A stretch of 64,000 bases of DNA. It comes from Ancrocorticia sp047602305. Lineage in GTDB: Bacteria; Actinomycetota; Actinomycetes; Actinomycetales; Actinomycetaceae. The translations under genes and the position numbers were made by a program. The stretch covers positions 806,001-870,000 of the forward strand of contig JASGHO010000001.1 of assembly GCA_047602305.1 (NCBI GenBank), written 5' to 3'. Positions 17,873 through 25,616 of this stretch are shown in pieces. Under the pieces are notes generated by a model. The model was not told the origin of the DNA. It ran no database searches and saw only the letters and a list, made by a program, of their open reading frames with translations. The first letter of the stretch is position 1; every line of letters begins with the position of its first letter.

Positions 17873-17944
17873 ACATTTCACTGCATATAGAGCTCGGCCA
17901 GGCCCGAAAATCGCCCACCCAGAACTCTATATGCAGTGAAATGT
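17873..17944. repeat. 72-bp inverted-repeat element, copy 2
   Basis: Same length and orientation as 604-675. The outer arm bases ACATTTCACTGCA and TGCAGTGAAATGT are identical, and most differences lie in the centre. It sits between the ends of the convergent cupin and AbiEi-like genes, where it may also act as a bidirectional terminator. Confidence 0.85.
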
Positions 17945-17966
17945 TCGGGCTTCCCCCGCAAGGTCC

Positions 17967-18836
17967 TCAGTAAGCAACATTCGGGTATCGATTCGGCTTC
18001 TTTCTGTACTTCCGCCGCCGAATCTCCACATCCAAATCCATCTGAGTGGACTCCCATTCCCACCACACCTGCCGATAGCTCAACCGCCAGACGTCGAACC
18101 CCATGGTTCGCATACGCGTGTCCCGCTCACGGTCCTTTTCATAGCTTTCCTGAGATGAATGGAACTCCTTGCTGTCACACTCAATGATGAGACTCTCTCC
18201 CACAAGCAGATCCACCCTGTCCTCGCTGGTAATCCAGACTTGAGGAGTGACCGGGAGATTACGTTGGCGCAGCACCAGCCGGACTCGCGTTTCGCTCCCG
18301 GACTCCGCCGCATCGAGATGTTTGAGGAGTTTCGCGGCTTTCCTTGGATGATCAGCGAGCAGCACCACTGCATCATCTATAGTGATCATCCCCTTGTGCA
18401 CGGCTGATTCCAGGACGATCAGCACCGTCTCACCATCGTGAAATCTGATGACGTGATCAAGGCATTCCATCAGCGACCACACCGGATCCTTCGTCCACTT
18501 CCGCGGCCGAACATGAGCACAGACGCCGGTGACAGCCGCTCCAGCTGGCGTCATCCCCTTTGATGTGAAGATGACATGCAACGCCGAATCAGGAGGAGTC
18601 CATATTCCATAGAATTTGCAGCCCGACAGGCAGCCAAGCTTCCCGCCGAGCTTCAGCCCTCGAACGACGTTTTGATCAGCGATCACCTCGGCATACAAGC
18701 CGTGAGCGACACGCTCGATGACTCCCTCGGCCAGAGCCTTCGCAATCCCCGCGCGTGAGTAGCCTCGTTCGCGCAGATCCTCGTACGTGTAAATACCTTC
18801 AAGATGCATGATCCCAGCATCGCCCAGAGCTGTCAT
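17967..18836 (-). CDS. AbiEi-like HTH plus DUF559/Vsr-like nuclease-fold protein
   Basis: About 289 aa. The N-terminal winged-helix segment IYTYEDLRERGYSRAGIAKA followed by RVAHGLYA resembles the type IV antitoxin AbiEi HTH. The C-terminal part, RVDLLVGESLIIECDSKEFH then RDTRMRTMGFDVWRLSY, resembles the PD-(D/E)XK fold of DUF559/Vsr-like nucleases. No AbiEii nucleotidyltransferase toxin is adjacent. Solo proteins of this layout are common in actinobacteria and of unproven function. Start is uncertain: ATG 18836 (MTALGDAGIMHLEG) or ATG 18809 (MHLEGIYTY). A longer open frame upstream lacks support. Confidence 0.78.
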   Translation of the reverse strand: MTALGDAGIMHLEGIYTYEDLRERGYSRAGIAKALAEGVIERVAHGLYAEVIADQNVVRGLKLGGKLGCLSGCKFYGIWTPPDSALHVIFTSKGMTPAGAAVTGVCAHVRPRKWTKDPVWSLMECLDHVIRFHDGETVLIVLESAVHKGMITIDDAVVLLADHPRKAAKLLKHLDAAESGSETRVRLVLRQRNLPVTPQVWITSEDRVDLLVGESLIIECDSKEFHSSQESYEKDRERDTRMRTMGFDVWRLSYRQVWWEWESTQMDLDVEIRRRKYRKKPNRYPNVAY

Positions 18837-19042
18837 CGTGCGGGCGTCGCGCACTTCTGCTGTGGATGGGCGATACACGAACCGGTTCTGTGGAAACCAG
18901 TAGCAAGCCTCTCCGAAGACGCTAAGCCCTTCCGGCAACCTGATCCACGGCGGACTGAAGAAGATCCCCGTACACCACAATCGCCTCCTGACGCGAGAGC
19001 GCCACGGCATGCTCCGTCCCGAAATCGAGGTTCCAAAACGAA

Positions 19043-19067
19043 AAACCCGGCCGAAGCCGGGTCTTTT
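19043..19067 (-). terminator. Terminator of the minus-strand tRNA cluster
   Basis: On the minus strand CCCGGC-TTCG-GCCGGG is followed by TTTTTCG. It directly follows the last tRNA of the cluster. Confidence 0.85.
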
Positions 19068-19069
19068 CT

Positions 19070-19144
19070 TGGTGGGCGATACTGGGATCGAACCAGTGAC
19101 CTCTTCCGTGTCAGGGAAGCGCGCTCCCGCTGCGCCAATCGCCC
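19070..19144 (-). tRNA. tRNA-Val(GAC)
   Basis: Acceptor stem GGGCGAT/ATCGCCC, D-arm GGCGCAGCGGGAGC, anticodon loop CTGACAC, T-arm GGTTCGATCC. The 3' CCA is encoded (19070-19072). Confidence 0.93.
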
Positions 19145-19195
19145 TTGTGAGTTAGCCTCACGGTCAGGATCAACAGCCAAGCTGCTTTTCCATCG

Positions 19196-19268
19196 AGCGG
19201 ATGACGGGACTCGAACCCGCGACCCTCACCTTGGCAAGGTGATGCTCTACCAACTGAGCCACATCCGC
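19196..19268 (-). tRNA. tRNA-Gly(GCC)
   Basis: Acceptor GCGGATG/CATCCGC, anticodon loop TTGCCAA, T-loop GGTTCGAGTCC. CCA is not encoded. Identical in sequence to the Gly tRNAs at 19341 and 19718. Confidence 0.93.
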
Positions 19269-19340
19269 AAATATGTACGGCTAACACTCTAGCCGATTGT
19301 CAACGTCCAACGCTCGAATCGCTCCGATGATGGACATCCG

Positions 19341-19413
19341 AGCGGATGACGGGACTCGAACCCGCGACCCTCACCTTGGCAAGGTGATGCTCTACCAACT
19401 GAGCCACATCCGC
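19341..19413 (-). tRNA. tRNA-Gly(GCC), second copy
   Basis: Same sequence as the 19196-19268 gene; anticodon GCC. Confidence 0.93.
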
Positions 19414-19442
19414 AGAACTGGCGCTGATACACTCTCAAATGT

Positions 19443-19467
19443 TGAGCCCCGGTAAATCCGGGGCTCA
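19443..19467 (-). terminator. Hairpin between the two tRNA sub-clusters
   Basis: TGAGCCCCGG (19443-19452) pairs with CCGGGGCTCA (19458-19467) around TAAAT. It lies 66 bp beyond the 3' end of the upstream Gly-Cys-Val group in the direction of transcription, so it is probably that group's terminator, with a new promoter after it. Confidence 0.6.
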
Positions 19468-19532
19468 TTCTCCGCGAGTGCATATGCACCGGCAGTACAT
19501 TTTGCATGTTCTTGCGAACACACAACCTGTGC

Positions 19533-19607
19533 TGGTGGGCGATACTGGGATCGAACCAGTGACCTCTTCCGTGTCAGGGAAGCGCGCTCCCGCTGCGCCA
19601 ATCGCCC
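19533..19607 (-). tRNA. tRNA-Val(GAC), second copy
   Basis: Same body and encoded CCA as 19070-19144; anticodon GAC. Confidence 0.93.
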
Positions 19608-19612
19608 ATGCG

Positions 19613-19683
19613 AGGTGGGTACGGGATTCGAACCCGTGTACACGGCTTTGCAGGCCGTTGCCTCGCCTCTCGGCCAACCCACC
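19613..19683 (-). tRNA. tRNA-Cys(GCA)
   Basis: Acceptor GGTGGGT/ACCCACC, anticodon loop CTGCAAA, T-arm GGGTTCGAATCCC. No encoded CCA. Confidence 0.93.
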
Positions 19684-19717
19684 GTGTGGATCGACAGTCA
19701 AGACTGTCTTTCCTTCG

Positions 19718-19790
19718 AGCGGATGACGGGACTCGAACCCGCGACCCTCACCTTGGCAAGGTGATGCTCTACCAACTGAGCCACATCCGC
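19718..19790 (-). tRNA. tRNA-Gly(GCC), third copy
   Basis: First gene of the minus-strand cluster; same sequence as the other two Gly tRNAs. Confidence 0.93.
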
Positions 19791-19958
19791 GTAAGTTAAA
19801 TTATTGGAAGCTTCGAGATAACCTCTCAGCGACGCCCCATAACTATATGCAAACACCTCCGCCGCTGTCCAACTGGCGCGGTGAGGCGCACGCCACTCGC
19901 TGCCGTTTTGCACTCCGGCCCCAAAACGGGCTATTCTCGTGGAGCACGCTGATGCAGC

Positions 19959-20030
19959 GGGCGATTAGCTCAGTGGTAGAGCGCTTCGTTCACACCGAAG
20001 AGGTCACTGGTTCGAACCCAGTATCGCCCA
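19959..20030 (+). tRNA. tRNA-Val(CAC)
   Basis: Acceptor GGGCGAT/ATCGCCC, D-arm GCTCAGTGGTAGAGC, anticodon loop TTCACAC, T-arm GGTTCGAACCC. It is divergent from the Gly-Cys-Val cluster and followed by its own terminator. Confidence 0.93.
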
Positions 20031-20038
20031 CACTCAAA

Positions 20039-20063
20039 CCCCCGGTTCGCCGGGGGCTTTTTT
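20039..20063 (+). terminator. Terminator of tRNA-Val(CAC)
   Basis: CCCCCGG-TTCG-CCGGGGG followed by CTTTTTTG. Confidence 0.9.
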
Positions 20064-20071
20064 GTTGTCAG

Positions 20072-20086
20072 AACGACAACGGCGCC
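20072..20086 (+). repeat. Dispersed 15-bp motif, one-mismatch copy (AACGACAACGGCGCC)
   Basis: Located directly after the tRNA terminator. The remaining sequence up to 20297 shows no gene. Confidence 0.35.
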
Positions 20087-20297
20087 GCGGCTCGGTTTCT
20101 ACGAGCTACGAGCTACCGAGCCACACGTTGCAGAAAACACCACTCCTTTAAGCATCCGGCGAGGTCGCTTCCAAGCAGCACAGAGCCGCAGCGCCTAGGG
20201 AAACCCAAGCACTGCGGCTCTGCGATGCGATCCAAGTTAGGTGCAATCTATGTCAGGCGGGATCCGTATCCGGAGAACCCGACGATCACTTCAGGGT

Positions 20298-22697
20298 TTA
20301 CTTCAGCAGATCACCCGAGCATGAAAGGCCGAAGCCGTTCTTGTATTCGTTGCCTTCGGAATCCACGTAGGCCGTGTAGTCCATCGGGACGTCCTCAAGC
20401 TGTGCCTCAACGGTCTCCATGTCGGCGGGGAAGGCGATTGGCAGTTTGCCACCGAACTCGGCGCGGCCCAGGGCGACGTCGATCAGAGCGGCATCGGAGA
20501 CACCGAAACCGGACACAATCGCGGTGGACTTGGACTCAAACTCGGTCGGAATGATCGGATTGCGGGCCTTGAGGACCGTGACCACAGGAATGTCCTTGCC
20601 GGACTTCTCGACCAGCTCGATTGCACGCTCGAAGGCATCCAAATCGGCCTCGTTCTTAACCTGCGATGTGCCTCCGAAATAGGAGCGGTTCTCCTTGGAG
20701 CCGTCATCAAGAATGTCGCCGGAAATCGAGGTCTTGCGGACCGAATCGCCGTCGGCAGTGTAGGGACGGTACTGCAGTGACAGTGGGTACCATTCGCCAG
20801 TCTTGGCGTCGCGGCCAGCACCGGAGGTGAGCGAACCGTTGTCGGGGCTCTTCATTCCGACGAGAACGATGTCTACGTCAGAGATATCCGGGGTGATGAT
20901 CTCCTTGACCTGACCGGAATCGTCCAAGACGATCTCGTCGGTGACGACCTTGCCGAACACAGCCTCGGCGGATTCCACATCAAGTGTTGCGTATGGGGTT
21001 ACCTGCGGCACAGCTTCCAGATCACGAACGTTGGGAGAACCCAGGTTGTACGAGCCCGGGATGTAGGCGGTCATGGTCGACCAGTCCTTCTCGGCATCAC
21101 AGGTGATGGTCTTTTCGGTGTTCTTCAGAACAACGACCGAGTCAGTCTGAGCAATGAAACCGGCCGCGATCTTCTCGGGATCCTGAGCAACCGACATGGA
21201 CTTCTCCAGGTCGACGAACGGATTCTCGTAGGTGCCAACCCGGAAGGTGTGAGTGAGGAAGCGGGTGGTTGACTGACGCATGCGGGTATCGGCATCAATG
21301 TCGAGCTTGCCGGCCTTGTGGTCAGCGTTCCACAGGTCGATAGCCTCCATCAGTGGCGCACGGTCATATTCGCCGCCAAAGATGTCGATGCCAGCCTTCA
21401 TGACGGTGAACATGCGCTCCGGGAAGGTCATGTCCTCCGCGCCCCAGGCCTCGCCCCAGTGAATGGGGTTATTGGGATCCTTCGGGTCCTTCAGGATGTT
21501 CCAGTCGGAGAAGATGATGCCGTCGAAACCCAGCTCATCGCGGAGTAGTCCAACACGCTTGGCGTCATAAGCAGTGGCGATGCGCTCAAACAACGCTTCA
21601 CCATCCTTGTCGAGGGCGATACCGTATGAGGTCATTGCGCCGCCAGCTTGCAGAGCGGCCTTGAAGGGCACCAGGTGTTCATCCCAGTTGTCGCCGGGGA
21701 AGATGTTGTACTTACCCTCGTCAATGTGGGTGCCGCGGCCACCTTCGGCGGTTCCGTCACCAGCGAAGTGCTTGATGACTGCCATGACCGACTGCTCGCC
21801 CCAGCCTTCCTCGTTTCCATTCTTCTGGTAACCGTCAACGTAGGCGGTGGCAAGCTCGGCGGCCAGTTCGCTATCGTCACCGAAGGTTCCGTTCAGCCGG
21901 AGCCAGCGAGGATCGCTACCGAGGTCGACCTGCGGTGCCAGGGTAATGGTCAGGCCCATGGCTCGGAACTCTTCCGAGGTGACCTTGGCAAACTCCTCGA
22001 CACGGGCAGGATCATCCAGGGCTGCCAGGCCCAGATTGCCCGGCCATGCCGAGATGTCCGCGGTCTTGGCGCCAACATAATTGTCGACCGCATCCGAACG
22101 TGGATCGGATCCCATGGTCACGGGGATGTAGGCACGGTCCGGCAGCGTCTCGACGAACGCCTGGATCTCGTTGTTCCACTGAACCGACACGGTGACGTCA
22201 TTCGGGCCGGAGTTCAGGAATGTACGGAGGTCGCCACCATCCAGGTACTCCTCCTGGATATCGGTCAAGCCATCTTCGGGAGCCCGTTCCGCGGGGCTCA
22301 TCAGCATGAGGCCGGCAAGCTGTTCGGTAGTGAGTTCATCGGCCAGAGCCTTGGCGCGTTCCTCGGGAGCGAGACGCCAGTCTTCATAGGCCTGCAAAGT
22401 GCCATCACCGTTGGCGTCTTTGAACGCCATCTTCTTGCCATCGACATCTTCTTCGATGATCTTGACAAGGCCTGCCTCGGTGTACGAGATAACGGGGCCG
22501 CCCTCGGGATTGGTGACCTTGATGAATTCGGTCTCGCCATCCGTGATGGTCTCGCTTGTGTATGCCTTGCCGTCATCAGGCTTGCTCGTGGCTTCCCCGC
22601 TTTGGTTTGAGCCAGTCGTCGAGCATCCGGAAAGGGCAACGGTAGCGGCCGCCGCAGTTGCCGCGAACACTTGCCACGGTCTCTTTGGTATCTTCAT
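20298..22697 (-). CDS. Glycoside hydrolase family 3 lipoprotein
   Basis: 799-aa secreted beta-glycosidase-like enzyme anchored as a lipoprotein: signal peptide with lipobox VALSGC, then a Ser/Thr-rich linker. The GH3 N-terminal barrel shows LAPQVDLGSDPRW, VMAVIKHFAGDG (Lys-His pair) and ELGFDGIIFSDWN with the nucleophile Asp (SDW). The GH3 C-terminal domain contains VVVLKNTEKTI and VVTVLKARNPIIP. The insert DVDGKKMAFKDANGDGTLQA has a calcium-loop look (DANGDGTL). ATG 22697 has GGAGG 7 nt upstream. Likely trims beta-glucosides or N-acetylhexosamine-containing glycans outside the cell; specificity not deducible. Confidence 0.93.
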   Translation of the reverse strand: MKIPKRPWQVFAATAAAATVALSGCSTTGSNQSGEATSKPDDGKAYTSETITDGETEFIKVTNPEGGPVISYTEAGLVKIIEEDVDGKKMAFKDANGDGTLQAYEDWRLAPEERAKALADELTTEQLAGLMLMSPAERAPEDGLTDIQEEYLDGGDLRTFLNSGPNDVTVSVQWNNEIQAFVETLPDRAYIPVTMGSDPRSDAVDNYVGAKTADISAWPGNLGLAALDDPARVEEFAKVTSEEFRAMGLTITLAPQVDLGSDPRWLRLNGTFGDDSELAAELATAYVDGYQKNGNEEGWGEQSVMAVIKHFAGDGTAEGGRGTHIDEGKYNIFPGDNWDEHLVPFKAALQAGGAMTSYGIALDKDGEALFERIATAYDAKRVGLLRDELGFDGIIFSDWNILKDPKDPNNPIHWGEAWGAEDMTFPERMFTVMKAGIDIFGGEYDRAPLMEAIDLWNADHKAGKLDIDADTRMRQSTTRFLTHTFRVGTYENPFVDLEKSMSVAQDPEKIAAGFIAQTDSVVVLKNTEKTITCDAEKDWSTMTAYIPGSYNLGSPNVRDLEAVPQVTPYATLDVESAEAVFGKVVTDEIVLDDSGQVKEIITPDISDVDIVLVGMKSPDNGSLTSGAGRDAKTGEWYPLSLQYRPYTADGDSVRKTSISGDILDDGSKENRSYFGGTSQVKNEADLDAFERAIELVEKSGKDIPVVTVLKARNPIIPTEFESKSTAIVSGFGVSDAALIDVALGRAEFGGKLPIAFPADMETVEAQLEDVPMDYTAYVDSEGNEYKNGFGLSCSGDLLK

Positions 22698-22895
22698 TGA
22701 TTACCTCCATTGGTAAAGGTCAGCGATAGCCCACATCGGCAATGTCGCCTACGTCGCATTATTCCGCCGAAGTCGAAAAGACGCCGAGAAGGAGCACAAA
22801 CGGTCTGTTTGACGACACGAAATGACAAACTAGATCGCCACATTGTGGTCGATTATCTGCTAGGCGCACCAGTATCGCGAGTAGGTGGGTGGTAG

Positions 22896-22910
22896 GACGA
22901 CGACGGCGCC
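22896..22910 (+). repeat. Dispersed 15-bp motif (GACGACGACGGCGCC)
   Basis: Exact copy about 50 bp from the truncated end of the hydrolase remnant. The gap 22698-22957 otherwise contains the GH3 promoter region and no gene that can be supported. Confidence 0.5.
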
Positions 22911-22957
22911 CCCTCACGCCAGTCACGAATACCGGCCTACGAGCCCGCTCACCGCCT

Positions 22958-23182
22958 TCACAAGAGGGGACGGGCGTCGTCGTCGACATTGATGAAGTCA
23001 ACGAGGAGGTCAACCCAGTCTTCGTAGCCCACTACTGATGGATTGGGTGAGGCGGTGAGGCCGTACAGCGGAAGGTCGACGGCGGCCACATCCACCCCAG
23101 CATCCGCGAGAAGTGCGGCCAGCGGCCACAGTGCGCCACTATGACCACCCGCGCCGTGAACAACGAGAACGCGAGCCGAGGC
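22958..23182 (-). pseudogene. Alpha/beta hydrolase remnant, truncated at both ends
   Basis: The minus strand encodes ARVLVVHGAGGHSGALWPLA, AGVDVAAVDLPLYGLTASPN and YEDWVDLLVDFINVDDDARP, then a stop. This is the oxyanion/beta-strand part of an alpha/beta hydrolase. It stops just before the nucleophile-elbow strand, and the start is lost where the divergent XRE-ImmA gene's promoter region begins. Reading through the stop gives no continuation. Best explained as a gene broken by insertion or deletion next to the XRE-ImmA/PIN pair. The exact remnant ends are uncertain. Confidence 0.6.
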
Positions 23183-23230
23183 CTCGCACGCTCTGCACAC
23201 TCTCCCAAAAAGGCCCCACTCCATAAAGAA

Positions 23231-23247
23231 TGTGCGAGAATCGCACA
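23231..23247. promoter_or_regulatory. Operator palindrome of the XRE-ImmA gene
   Basis: TGTGCGAGAATCGCACA: perfect 7-bp arms with a 3-nt centre. The centre GAGAAT (23236-23241) could be the -10 box, with a leaderless GTG at 23249. The XRE protein encoded just downstream is the obvious candidate ligand. Confidence 0.6.
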
Positions 23248-23248
23248 C

Positions 23249-24391
23249 GTGGGACAGATTGACATGAACATACTCGGTGGACGAATCCGGGAAGCTCGCC
23301 AACGAGCCGCTTTGAGCCAAGGAGAGCTTGCACAAGCAGCCAAAATCGATCGCACTGCTCTCACCAAGATCGAAAACGGGACACGCAAAGTAACGGCACT
23401 CGAACTGGCCGATATTGCGGAAGCTACTGGTGTACGCATGATCGCATTCTTCGAGGAGACACTTCCCGCGCTTATCTCGCATCGATCCAGCACCGGGCTC
23501 GATACCGCAGACTCGCAGATAGACGCGTTGCTTGCGAGGCTCGCTGGCGATGTAGAACTAGTGTCAGGGCTCTCAAGCCCCCAAGACCTTCATTTCGACA
23601 CTGCCAAACATGTTGCCGAGAGGGGGCAGGAATGGCAAAGTCTCGTGAACGAAGCAGAAGACTGGGCACAGAAGATTCGCGAACTCATGGAACTCACAAG
23701 CCATGAACCAATCACAGATCTCGCCAATAGAGTTTCCTATCTCGGATTACTTGCCTTCTCTCGTGACATTGGTCCAGATACCGCCGATGCGGGGATCACT
23801 TTGCTGCGCCAAGGCGGGGTCTGCTTGGTCAATAGTTCAATGAAAGTCGGGCGTAGAAGACTTGCGCTGGCTCACGAACTCGGCCACTACTTGTTGGCCG
23901 ATGAGTACACCATTGATTGGCGAGTCAGCTCATCGACTTCCTCATCACGTGTAGAGACACAACTTGACCGTTTCGCTCGCGCATTACTCTTGCCGGCAGA
24001 GGAAACAACCAGGAAATGGAAGAGCTGGCGGTCCGGACGGGGCGAACGAAGTGCCGCCCTACTTCTTGCCAGTGAATACCGGGTAGATATGTCGACGCTC
24101 GCGTTCCGCTTGCAAGAGTTGAATCTCATTGACAGCGAATGCGCATCGTCCATACGTGAGTATCGTCAAACACGAGCCGACATGGTCGAACTTGATCTGT
24201 ACGTTCCGGAGGAGGAAATGAGGGGCACAACGGTTCCTAAGGTCTACGCGAAGACCGTTTTGAAACTGGTTCGCCAAGAGAAGATCAGTCGCGTCCGTGC
24301 GATCGACCTCCTCCTGAACACTTTCGAAGAAGCAGATCTTCCTAACCCTCGAGAACGGCACCCCGAAGAGATCTGGAAGTATGTGTCGTGA
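23249..24391 (+). CDS. XRE-type HTH fused to ImmA/IrrE zinc peptidase
   Basis: About 380 aa. The N-terminal HTH_3 domain is GGRIREARQRAALSQGELAQ followed by IDRTALTKIENGTRKVTALE. After a linker comes a DUF955/IrrE metallopeptidase domain with RRLALAHELGHYLLADEY, giving the HExxH zinc motif (HELGH), and RFARALLLP. Such proteins cleave repressors (ImmA, IrrE) or act as autoregulated antitoxin-like partners. Start: GTG 23249 fits a leaderless transcript; ATG 23264 (MNILGGRIREARQ) is an alternative. Its stop overlaps the PIN-like gene's GTG, so the two are coupled. Lower GC than its neighbours suggests transfer. Confidence 0.9.
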   Translation: MGQIDMNILGGRIREARQRAALSQGELAQAAKIDRTALTKIENGTRKVTALELADIAEATGVRMIAFFEETLPALISHRSSTGLDTADSQIDALLARLAGDVELVSGLSSPQDLHFDTAKHVAERGQEWQSLVNEAEDWAQKIRELMELTSHEPITDLANRVSYLGLLAFSRDIGPDTADAGITLLRQGGVCLVNSSMKVGRRRLALAHELGHYLLADEYTIDWRVSSSTSSSRVETQLDRFARALLLPAEETTRKWKSWRSGRGERSAALLLASEYRVDMSTLAFRLQELNLIDSECASSIREYRQTRADMVELDLYVPEEEMRGTTVPKVYAKTVLKLVRQEKISRVRAIDLLLNTFEEADLPNPRERHPEEIWKYVS

Positions 24392-24948
24392 CAGTCCCAA
24401 GCGAAGCGTGGGTCTTTGATACCGGCCCCTTGCGCCATTTCGCCACGGCCGGGTGGCTAGGAGCCCTGCATTTCTTGGCGGGCAGCGATCATCCCGTCTA
24501 CATTCCCGATGTGGTGGAACGCGAACTCAGCGACGCAAGCTCACATCAAAGTGGTCTGGTCAGCGTTTTGGATGTCACGTGGATGAATGTCTATCGCGGT
24601 TTGGACCTCACCTACCTCAATGCTCTTGCCACTTACGAGAATCGTCTCGCAGTCGGACGCACGAATCTTGGAGAATGTGGTGTTCTCGCCATGGGAGAGA
24701 CCTTCGGCTGCACCATCATTGTTGACGATGCGGCAGCACGAGAGATTGCCGAGGAAAAAGGACTTCACGTCAAAAATACCGTTCAGTTGTTGTGCGATGG
24801 TGTACGCGCAAAACAGCTGACTCTGGCATCAGTTGAAGCGGTAGCCGATGACCTGATCGCAAGCGAGTACTTCCTCCCATTTGGCCCGGGAGGATTTCGC
24901 CGACACGTTCTTGAAAATGGTCTTCTGGACTACGACGACATCATTTGA
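24388..24948 (+). CDS. PIN-like nuclease domain protein
   Basis: 186-aa protein with the acidic residues spaced as in PIN-domain RNases: WVFDTGPLRHFA (first Asp), YIPDVVERELSDAS (Glu), RTNLGECGVLAMGE and IIVDDAAAREIAEEKGL (late Asp pair). It starts at GTG overlapping the ImmA/IrrE gene. PIN toxins are usually about 130-150 aa, so this is longer, with about 45 extra C-terminal residues. HTH-ImmA plus PIN pairs have been proposed as toxin-antitoxin-like modules (from memory of comparative surveys). Activity is not shown. Confidence 0.78.
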   Translation: MTVPSEAWVFDTGPLRHFATAGWLGALHFLAGSDHPVYIPDVVERELSDASSHQSGLVSVLDVTWMNVYRGLDLTYLNALATYENRLAVGRTNLGECGVLAMGETFGCTIIVDDAAAREIAEEKGLHVKNTVQLLCDGVRAKQLTLASVEAVADDLIASEYFLPFGPGGFRRHVLENGLLDYDDII

Positions 24949-24960
24949 TCAAGGAACCTC

Positions 24961-25602
24961 ATGGAAATCATCAAGACGTTTGACGCCAACCACGTTCAGA
25001 TCGGCGAGGCGGACCGCACCACCGTCCATACCGATGGCCTCTGGCACGAAACATTCCACTGCTGGTTCGTCGCCGAACTCGACGGCGTCCCCTGCGTCCT
25101 TGTCCAGCTCCGCTCCCCTCTCAAGAAGAACTTCCCCGGGCTTCTTGACGTGACCGCCGCCGGCCACCTGGACGCCCGCGAGGAGCCGCTGGACGGAGTG
25201 CGCGAGATCGAGGAGGAACTCGGGGTGGACATCAACCTCGACCGCCTTGTCCCCCTTGGCCTGCGCATCGACGCCCAGGATGAAGCCAGCGGCTCACGCA
25301 ATCGCGAGTTCGCGCACGTGTTCCTCTATCGCGATGACCGCCCTCTCCTCGACTACGCCCTCCAACAAGAGGAGGTCTCAGCACTCCTCGCCATCCCGAT
25401 CAAGGAAGGCCTCGCCCTCCTCTTCGGCGAGCGGCAGTCCGTCACCTGCGAGGGAATCAGATTTGACGACGACGGCGCCCTTGTCGCCTTCGAAACCGAC
25501 GTCACGGAAGCGGACTTCATCCCCCTCGTGGACGGCTACTATCGCAAGGTATTCGCACTGGCTGATCACTACTTCCGCGGCTACCGCTACCTCTCGATTT
25601 GA
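24961..25602 (+). CDS. NUDIX hydrolase (Idi-like)
   Basis: 213-aa NUDIX protein. Nudix box GHLDAREEPLDGVREIEEELGV matches Gx5Ex7REUXEEXGU. The N-terminal ETFHCWFVAELDGVPCVLVQ and the later FAHVFLYRDDRP resemble isopentenyl-diphosphate isomerase-like NUDIX proteins such as YfcD. It begins 12 nt after the PIN-like gene; its higher GC matches the chromosomal backbone, so it may simply lie beside the acquired pair. ATG 24961 has AAGGA about 7 nt upstream. Substrate unknown. Confidence 0.88.
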   Translation: MEIIKTFDANHVQIGEADRTTVHTDGLWHETFHCWFVAELDGVPCVLVQLRSPLKKNFPGLLDVTAAGHLDAREEPLDGVREIEEELGVDINLDRLVPLGLRIDAQDEASGSRNREFAHVFLYRDDRPLLDYALQQEEVSALLAIPIKEGLALLFGERQSVTCEGIRFDDDGALVAFETDVTEADFIPLVDGYYRKVFALADHYFRGYRYLSI

Positions 25603-25616
25603 GGCAGTTACTTCAC

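Noticed and set aside
18804..19292. Open frame running through the tRNA genes
   Set aside because: It covers tRNA-Val and tRNA-Gly sequences, so it is not a gene.
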